In this document: in pieces, positions 58,780-64,000 of the stretch
How positions within the stretch are numbered: the first letter of the stretch is position 1
Layout of the letters: the number at the start of each line of letters is the position of its first letter
NCBI RefSeq assembly: GCF_018636735.1
Contig: NZ_CP045200.1
Coordinates: 744,001 to 808,000, forward strand
Length of the DNA stretch: 64,000 bases
Source: Erythrobacter sp. 3-20A1M
GTDB lineage: Bacteria; Pseudomonadota; Alphaproteobacteria; Sphingomonadales; Sphingomonadaceae
Reading direction: 5' to 3'
Notes under the pieces: generated by a model
What the model saw: only the letters and a program-made list of their open reading frames with translations
What the model was told of the DNA's origin: nothing
Databases searched by the model: none
Translations under genes and position numbers: made by a program

Positions 58780-60516
58780 CTAGGCCATCAGCGTCAGAAT
58801 AACGACCGCCAGGACCAGACAGATCGCTGTCAACGGCGCACCCAGCCTGGCGAATTCACCGAACCGGTATCCGCCTGCCCCCATCACGATCGCATTGTTG
58901 TGATGCCCGATCGGGGTGAGAAAATCGATCGACGCCGAGATAGCGACCGCAATCAGCAGGGGCTCCAGCGGCGTACCGGTCCGCACCGACAATTCGCCCG
59001 CGATGGGGCTGAGGATCACCGCCGTCGACACGTTGTCGATGAACGGCGTCATCGCCACACCGCACAGCAGCACTGTCCCGATGATGAAGGCGGGTTGCTC
59101 GCTGGGAAGCCCGGAAACGAGGATTCCCGCCAGAATACGCGCCGCGCCGGTGGTCTCGACCGCGATGCCGAGAGGGATCATGCAGGCGAGCAGGATGACG
59201 ATCCGCCAGTTTATCTCGGTCAGCGCCCGGCGCAGGTCGAGCGCTCCGACGAGGAGCAGGGCAAGAACCACACCGCCGAACGCGATCTCTACCGGCACGA
59301 GGCCCAGCGCACTTGCCAATACGCCGGCCGCGAAAAGGCCAACGCCGAATCCCCGGCGCAGGGGCGGTTCGCTCGGCCGACGGGGCGAGAGCAGCAGGAA
59401 GCCGGCATCGTGCGCGAGGGCGCGAATGTCTTCGCTGCGCCCCGACAGGCTCACGACGTCGCCGGTGGAGAATTGCAGGTCCTCGAACCGCCCCTCGACA
59501 CGCCCGCGTCGACTAACGAGGCCATCGACCGCGACGGCGTCCCCCGAAAGCGCCACCAGGTCTTCAACGCGCGAGCCCACGATCAGGCTCTCGGGCATCA
59601 CCACGCCATCGATCACCATCTCGTCGGCCTCCAAAACCCTCGCCCGATAGAGCCCGAGTTCTTCCAGCGCCTCGATCTCATCGTGACTTCCTTCGACCAG
59701 CAGGTTGTCGCCCGCCTGCACCCGGATCGCTTCGCGACGCGCGAAAACGTGTTTTCCATCGCGCAATACATCATGGATGACGATCCCGGCGCGCTGCTCG
59801 ATCGCGAGGATACTCTCCCCCGCCACCGCGCTCGAAGAGGCCACGATGCGCGGGGCGAGTTGGATCTGCTGCAAGCCCGGACCGTCAGCTGGTCCGGCGT
59901 CGTTTCCAAACCGGGCGAACAGCCGCGGCGAGGCGAGGACCAGCCACAGGACCCCTGCCAGAACGAGCGGCAAACCGACCTTCGCCAATTCGAAATAGCC
60001 CATGCCGCGGCCGGTTTGCGTCATCAGCCACTGGTTCACGGCGAGGTTGGCCGGCGTGCCGGTCAGCGAGCACATCCCCCCCAGCAAGGTCGAGAACGAC
60101 AGGGCCATGAGGATACGTCCCGGCGCGACCCCCAACCGGTGGCTGAGCGAAAGCGCCACGGGAAACATCAGCGCCAACGCGCCGATATTGTTCATGAAAA
60201 TGGACACCGTCGCGGCCGAGAGGCATAGCACCGCCAGCAGCGCGCTCTCCGATGAGACGCTCGCCGCCAATCGACGCGCGAAATCGTCGATCACCCTGCT
60301 CCGCGTCAGCACCGAGACGACGAGAAGGATTTCCACCACGGTGATCACGGCCGGACTGGAGAAGCCCTGAAAGACGGACCCGATAGGCACCACGCCGCTG
60401 ATAAGGCCGAGAGCCAGGCCTACGAGCGCCACCGTCTCTACGCGCCAACGCTCGGATGCGAAGGCGAGGAGCATACCGCACAGGATCGCAACTATTGCCG
60501 CTTGTTCGAAGCCCAT
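58780..60516 (-). CDS. SLC13-family permease with TrkA-C domains (probable sulfate transporter)
   Basis: A 578-residue divalent-anion:Na+ symporter-type protein. N-terminal and C-terminal membrane halves (AIVAILCGMLLAFASERW to WLVLASPRLFA, then GFGVGLFAAGVLASALGLV to VILTLMA) flank two TrkA-C domains (about 210-390). The paired signature motifs MNNIGALALMFPVAL and IDNVSTAVILSPIA, each with an Asn, match the family's substrate and sodium sites. In many bacteria such proteins carry sulfate. The adjacent Rrf2 and cys genes support that here. It provides a second uptake route alongside CysTWA. Confidence 0.87.
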   Translation of the reverse strand: MGFEQAAIVAILCGMLLAFASERWRVETVALVGLALGLISGVVPIGSVFQGFSSPAVITVVEILLVVSVLTRSRVIDDFARRLAASVSSESALLAVLCLSAATVSIFMNNIGALALMFPVALSLSHRLGVAPGRILMALSFSTLLGGMCSLTGTPANLAVNQWLMTQTGRGMGYFELAKVGLPLVLAGVLWLVLASPRLFARFGNDAGPADGPGLQQIQLAPRIVASSSAVAGESILAIEQRAGIVIHDVLRDGKHVFARREAIRVQAGDNLLVEGSHDEIEALEELGLYRARVLEADEMVIDGVVMPESLIVGSRVEDLVALSGDAVAVDGLVSRRGRVEGRFEDLQFSTGDVVSLSGRSEDIRALAHDAGFLLLSPRRPSEPPLRRGFGVGLFAAGVLASALGLVPVEIAFGGVVLALLLVGALDLRRALTEINWRIVILLACMIPLGIAVETTGAARILAGILVSGLPSEQPAFIIGTVLLCGVAMTPFIDNVSTAVILSPIAGELSVRTGTPLEPLLIAVAISASIDFLTPIGHHNNAIVMGAGGYRFGEFARLGAPLTAICLVLAVVILTLMA

Positions 60517-60720
60517 CGCCCACCAGGGATATGCCGATATCGCCTGCTACCTAGTCGAAATCGAACCGCGGCCAAAGCATCGTTCGAGCTTCGCGAAGCA
60601 ATGCGATAGGAATATCTTGCAACAACAACTGACCAGCCGCGACGTATCCCACCGCATTTGCTAATCGCGCATTTGCGGACCTATGGAATGGGCCGAAGCT
60701 TGGCACGGGAGAGCAAATCC

Positions 60721-61515
60721 ATGAGCGGTTACGAAACGATTCGGGTCGAATACGATGGGGCGCTGGCCGTGCTGACGCTCAATCGACCCGACCGGATGAA
60801 CGCCGTCACGCCCGCTTCGATCGACGAATTCCGCGGTGCTCTGGGTGAGATTCCGGGCAAAGGCGCGCGCGCACTCGTCATCACCGGCGCGGGGCGTGGT
60901 TTCTGCGCCGGTGCCGACCTGGGCGGGCGCGATATGGGTGGCAACACGAAGCCGGGCGATGCCACGTATCGTTCGCTGCAAGAGCATTACAATCCGGCGA
61001 TGCTGGCGCTTGCCTCTCTCGAGATACCGGTCGTAACGGCGGTGAACGGGGCAGCTGCGGGCATCGGGTGCTCGCTCGCCCTGCTGGGCGATCTCGTGAT
61101 CGCCGCCCGGTCAGCCTATTTCCTTCAGGCCTTCGTCAATATCGGCCTCGTACCCGATGGGGGCTCGACCTGGCTGCTCCCGCGCATGATCGGCATTCCG
61201 CGCGCCATGGAAGCGATGCTTCTGGGAGAGCGGATCTCCGCCGAGCAGGCCGAACAATGGGGCCTGATCAATCGCTGCGTCGAGGACGAGAGCGTGCTGA
61301 ACGAGGCTAAGGCTATCGCCAACCGCCTCGCCAACGGTCCCACAATCGCGATCGGGCAGATTCGCCAGATGGTCCGCAGTTCCCAGAGCATGAACCTGGC
61401 GGACGCCTTGGAACAGGAGGCTGATGCGCAGCGGATCGCGGCCAACAGCGCGGATTTCGCGGAGGGCGTCATGGCTTTCCAGGCGAAGCGCGCCCCTGAA
61501 TTCCGGGGCGAATGA
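60721..61515 (+). CDS. Enoyl-CoA hydratase/isomerase family protein
   Basis: A 264-residue crotonase-fold enzyme. TLNRPDRMNAV, the oxyanion-hole segments ITGAGRGFCAGADLGGRD and VNGAAAGIGCSLALLGDLVIAA, and LVPDGGSTWLLPR are present, with a Glu/Asp-type catalytic region around EAMLLGERISAEQAEQWGLI. It hydrates enoyl-CoA in fatty-acid or aromatic acyl-CoA breakdown. GGGAGAG lies about nine bases upstream of the ATG at 60721; the ATG at 60658 lacks a site. It is convergent with the MaoC gene and lies in a block with an acyl-CoA dehydrogenase. Confidence 0.9.
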   Translation: MSGYETIRVEYDGALAVLTLNRPDRMNAVTPASIDEFRGALGEIPGKGARALVITGAGRGFCAGADLGGRDMGGNTKPGDATYRSLQEHYNPAMLALASLEIPVVTAVNGAAAGIGCSLALLGDLVIAARSAYFLQAFVNIGLVPDGGSTWLLPRMIGIPRAMEAMLLGERISAEQAEQWGLINRCVEDESVLNEAKAIANRLANGPTIAIGQIRQMVRSSQSMNLADALEQEADAQRIAANSADFAEGVMAFQAKRAPEFRGE

Positions 61516-61528
61516 GCGGGCCGCCCGG

Positions 61529-61999
61529 CTAGCTGCCCGCCGCGCCTTCGCCCTTCCCGCCCATCATCAGCGCCGCACGGGTACAACGCGCGACCACATC
61601 GCCATGCTGGTTGGTCGCGGTATGTTCGAACTCCACGATCCCCTGCCCCGGGCGGGACTTGCTCGGCCGCAGGGATAGAACCTTGGTATGCGCTTTCAGC
61701 GTGTCTCCAGCGAAGACCGGTTTGGGGAAAGTGACGTCGTTCATGCCAAGATTGGCGACCGTGGTACCAAGCGTGGTGTCGTACACCGTCATGCCGATCA
61801 TGATGCCAAGCGTGTAGAGGCTGTTGAACAGTGGCTTGCCGAACTCGGTCCGGCTGGCGAAATCGGCATCGATATGCAGCGGCTGCGGATTCAGCGTCAT
61901 CAGGCTGAAGCTGATATTGTCGTGTTCGGTCACGGTGCGGGAGAAGGCGTGGTCGAAGCTTTGCCCTTCCTCGAATTCCTCGAAATACAACCCCGGCAT
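61529..61999 (-). CDS. MaoC-family (R)-hydratase
   Basis: A 156-residue hot-dog-fold hydratase. FEEGQSFDHAFSRTVTEHDNISFSLMTLNPQPLHID contains the hydratase motif with Asp and His (NPQPLHIDADFA), and GMNDVTFPKPVFAGDTL follows. It may hydrate 2-enoyl-CoA or mesaconyl-type thioesters. AGGAG lies 8-9 bases before the ATG at 61999, which decides the start over a longer frame to 62062. Divergent from the acyl-CoA dehydrogenase and convergent with the enoyl-CoA hydratase. Confidence 0.88.
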   Translation of the reverse strand: MPGLYFEEFEEGQSFDHAFSRTVTEHDNISFSLMTLNPQPLHIDADFASRTEFGKPLFNSLYTLGIMIGMTVYDTTLGTTVANLGMNDVTFPKPVFAGDTLKAHTKVLSLRPSKSRPGQGIVEFEHTATNQHGDVVARCTRAALMMGGKGEGAAGS

Positions 62000-62139
62000 G
62001 CCGCTTTCTCCTTTGATTTCCGCTGCGGTTTCGGCCCTACGCGTTCGGGCGCAACCCGCCAAGACGTAGCGCGTTTGGCAGGTGAGCGCGGTTATGGCAT
62101 TTCGCCAGCCAAACGCGAGATGCCAACGGAGAGAAAGCC

Positions 62140-63294
62140 ATGGACGACGATACCTTTCAGATGCTGCGCGACACCGTGCGGCGCTTCGTCAACGAACGGC
62201 TGATTCCGGCCGAGGACCGTGTCGAGGAAGAGGACGAGGTTCCCGCCGAAATCGTCGACGAAATGCGCGAAATGGGGCTTTTCGGCCTGTCGATCCCGGA
62301 GGAATTCGGCGGGCTCGGCCTGACGATGTCCGAAGAAATCCGCATAATGTTCGAACTTGGGCGCACGGCGTCCGCATTCCGCTCCGTCTTCGGTACCAAT
62401 GTCGGCATCGGCAGCCAGGGTATCCTGATCGACGGCACCGAGGAGCAGAAGGCCCACTGGCTACCCAGGCTGGCAAGCGGCGAGATCAGCTCCAGCTTCG
62501 CGCTGACCGAGCCGGAGGCCGGATCGGATGCAGGCTCGGTCAGGACCACCGCGATCAAGGACGGCGACAACTACCGCCTCAACGGGACCAAGCGCTACAT
62601 CACCAACGCGCCGCGCGCCGGGATATTCACCGTGATGGCGCGGACCGATCCCGAAACACCGGGGGCGAAGGGCGTTTCCGCCTTCATCGTGCCCGCCGAC
62701 ACGCCGGGCCTGACCGTGGGCAAGGTGGACAAGAAGATGGGGCAGAAGGGGACCAAGACCTGCGACGTCATGTTCGACGACGCGCTGGTCCCGGCCGCGA
62801 ATATCATCGGCGGAGAGCCGGGCCGCGGTTTCAAGACCGCGATGAAGGTGCTCGATCGCGGGCGCATCAACATCGCGGCGAGCGCGTGCGGCATGGCCGA
62901 CCGGCTGGTCGAGGAAAGCGTGACCTACGCCGCGCAGCGCAAGCAGTTCGGGCAGGAGATCGGCACGTTCCAGCTGGTCCAGGGCATGATCGCCGACAGC
63001 CGGACCGAAGCCTACGCCGCGTGGTGCATGGCGCGCGACATCGCGCGCCGCTTCGACGAGGGCGAGCGCGCCGCGGGCGACGTCGCTGCAACCAAGTATT
63101 TCGCCACCGAGGCACTGGGCCGGATCGCCGACCGCGCGGTGCAGGTCCATGGCGGCGCGGGCTACATGCGCGAATACAAGGTGGAGCGCTTCTATCGCGA
63201 TGTGCGCCTGCTGCGCATCTACGAAGGCACCAGCCAGATCCAGCAGACCATCATCGCCAAGACCCTCCTGCGCGAGGCCGGACTGAAGGTCTGA
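62140..63294 (+). CDS. Acyl-CoA dehydrogenase
   Basis: A 384-residue flavoenzyme of the medium/short-chain type. The FAD and substrate segments ALTEPEAGSDAGSVRTTA and RYITNAPRAGIFTVMAR, the GRGFKTAMKVLDRGRINIAA region and the C-terminal VHGGAGYMREYKVERFYRDVR are all present, with the catalytic Glu in RIYEGTSQIQQ. It removes two hydrogens from acyl-CoA and passes the electrons to ETF. GGAGAGAAAGCC precedes the ATG. The length is typical. It probably works with the neighbouring hydratases. Confidence 0.94.
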   Translation: MDDDTFQMLRDTVRRFVNERLIPAEDRVEEEDEVPAEIVDEMREMGLFGLSIPEEFGGLGLTMSEEIRIMFELGRTASAFRSVFGTNVGIGSQGILIDGTEEQKAHWLPRLASGEISSSFALTEPEAGSDAGSVRTTAIKDGDNYRLNGTKRYITNAPRAGIFTVMARTDPETPGAKGVSAFIVPADTPGLTVGKVDKKMGQKGTKTCDVMFDDALVPAANIIGGEPGRGFKTAMKVLDRGRINIAASACGMADRLVEESVTYAAQRKQFGQEIGTFQLVQGMIADSRTEAYAAWCMARDIARRFDEGERAAGDVAATKYFATEALGRIADRAVQVHGGAGYMREYKVERFYRDVRLLRIYEGTSQIQQTIIAKTLLREAGLKV

Positions 63295-63306
63295 GCCTTA
63301 CTCCGG

Positions 63307-63651
63307 TTACAGGATTTCCTCGACCCGCTCCTTGGGGCGGCATAGGCGCACCCCCTTGTCGGTTTCGACCAGCGGCCGCTCGATCAGGATCGGGTCGGCC
63401 GCCATCGCCGCGAGTACTTCGTCCGCGTCGGCATCGGGCAGGCCGCGCTCCTGCGCATCGGTGCCGCGCAGGCGCAACCCCTCGTTCGGGGTGATCCCGG
63501 CATTCCGATAGAGCTGGGCGAGCTTTTCGGCGGTGGGTGGGTTCTTCAGATACTCGATCACCTCGACCTCCACGCCGTCGCGGTCCTGCAGGATCGCCAG
63601 CGTGTTGCGCGAAGTGCCGCATTTAGGGTTATGCCAGATGGTCGCTTTCAT
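63307..63651 (-). CDS. arsC: Arsenate reductase (glutaredoxin-dependent)
   Basis: A 114-residue ArsC/Spx-fold protein. The active-site Cys11 lies in WHNPKCGTSRNTL; NPPTAEKLAQL and the arsenate-binding Arg in PILIERPLVETDKGVRLCRP complete the family pattern. It reduces arsenate to arsenite with glutathione and glutaredoxin. No arsR or arsenite pump is in the window, so a stand-alone housekeeping role is also possible. The ATG overlaps the stop codon of the iron-sulfur subunit upstream (ATGA). Confidence 0.9.
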   Translation of the reverse strand: MKATIWHNPKCGTSRNTLAILQDRDGVEVEVIEYLKNPPTAEKLAQLYRNAGITPNEGLRLRGTDAQERGLPDADADEVLAAMAADPILIERPLVETDKGVRLCRPKERVEEIL

Positions 63652-64000
63652 CGCGGTTCCTCTTTTGCAGGAGTGGTCATGGCGGGCACGGCCTGCGCCG
63701 CGTCCTCGGATGTGATGCCGGGCGCGGGAGCCGCGCTGATCGTCTCGCGGCGGCGCGCGACCCGGCCCGCGCGCTGCATCGCGCGTACCAGCCGCGGATA
63801 GACGCCGCAGCGGCACAAGTTGGGAATCGCTTCCTTGATCTCGGCTTCGGACGGGTTCGAATTGCGCTGCAGCAGCGCCGCCCCGGCGATCGCGATCCCC
63901 GGCGTGCAGAACCCGCACTGGATCGCCTGTTCCGCCACCAGGGCCTGTTGCACCGGATGCGACCGGTCACGGCTCAGCCCCTCGATCGTAGTGACTTCGC
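63648..64000 (-). CDS. 2Fe-2S subunit of a xanthine-dehydrogenase-family oxidoreductase, IorA-like (5' end outside window)
   Basis: The C-terminal part of an iron-sulfur subunit. TTIEGLS at the right edge, AIQCGFCTPGIAIAGAALL and NLCRCGVYPRLVRAM are the second 2Fe-2S domain of isoquinoline 1-oxidoreductase alpha-type proteins. A 50-residue Ala/Pro-rich tail follows. The ferredoxin-like half and start codon lie beyond 64000. Its stop overlaps the arsC ATG. This is the second molybdenum-hydroxylase system in the window and differs from the PaoABC-like one in lacking the extra cluster subunit here. Confidence 0.85.
   Translation of the reverse strand, partial: EVTTIEGLSRDRSHPVQQALVAEQAIQCGFCTPGIAIAGAALLQRNSNPSEAEIKEAIPNLCRCGVYPRLVRAMQRAGRVARRRETISAAPAPGITSEDAAQAVPAMTTPAKEEPR

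Overview
The window looks like chromosome from an alphaproteobacterium of the order Sphingomonadales, most likely the family Erythrobacteraceae. This rests on the high GC content with strongly GC-biased third codon positions, on recognisable gene families (two TonB-dependent receptors, an alginate-export-type porin, a single long Rsh), and on small protein families common in that group. No rRNA, prophage, transposase, integrase or CRISPR array is visible. Gene order and composition are mostly ordinary. The one clearly AT-richer stretch is the intergenic region at about 48.8-49.16 kb.

Layout. 0-6 kb: a TPR/SPOR lipoprotein (possibly the end of a tad pilus locus), a pyrB plus pyrC-like pair in which the dihydroorotase has lost its metal-binding residues, sppA and tRNA-Val. 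6-12.5 kb: metal or siderophore uptake genes (PepSY protein, two TonB receptors, DUF2946). 12.8-18.4 kb: a Nudix hydrolase, a three-subunit periplasmic molybdenum aldehyde oxidoreductase (PaoABC-like), a glutaredoxin-MauE-like membrane protein and tRNA-Arg. 18.4-30.8 kb: yhhQ, then a tightly overlapping minus-strand run of a VirB1-like protein, virB2, virB3, virB4, virB6, virB9, virB10, virB11, ppk and ppx. 30.9-36.6 kb: rsh, a VOC protein, tandem peptidyl-prolyl isomerases, a zincin, tRNA-Ser and two small proteins. 36.7-39.8 kb: carbonic anhydrase, SulP transporter and a second carbonic anhydrase lacking a zinc ligand. 39.9-50.2 kb: an OmpR-type two-component system, a LuxR-type regulator, an S8 autotransporter, an orphan Hpt protein, a trimeric autotransporter adhesin and a divergent PAS protein with a Phd/YefM-like N-terminus. 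50.2-52.9 kb: GH15 glucosidase and SDR. 52.9-60.5 kb: sulfate uptake (porin, cysA, cysW, cysT, sbp, Rrf2 regulator, SLC13 permease). 60.7-64 kb: acyl-CoA catabolism, arsC and the end of an iorA-like gene.

How the genes work together. Four themes stand out: a reduced type IV secretion set translationally linked to polyphosphate metabolism; a bicarbonate uptake and hydration module with one atypical carbonic anhydrase; a surface-adhesion and signalling block around the trimeric adhesin; and a sulfate regulon with a candidate Rrf2 operator shared by two promoters. Three genes (pyrB, a TonB receptor, a peptidyl-prolyl isomerase) and probably a fourth small gene read through only if one base is added or removed. 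All three well-placed shifts fall in short G/C runs, so residual sequencing indels are the first explanation to exclude.
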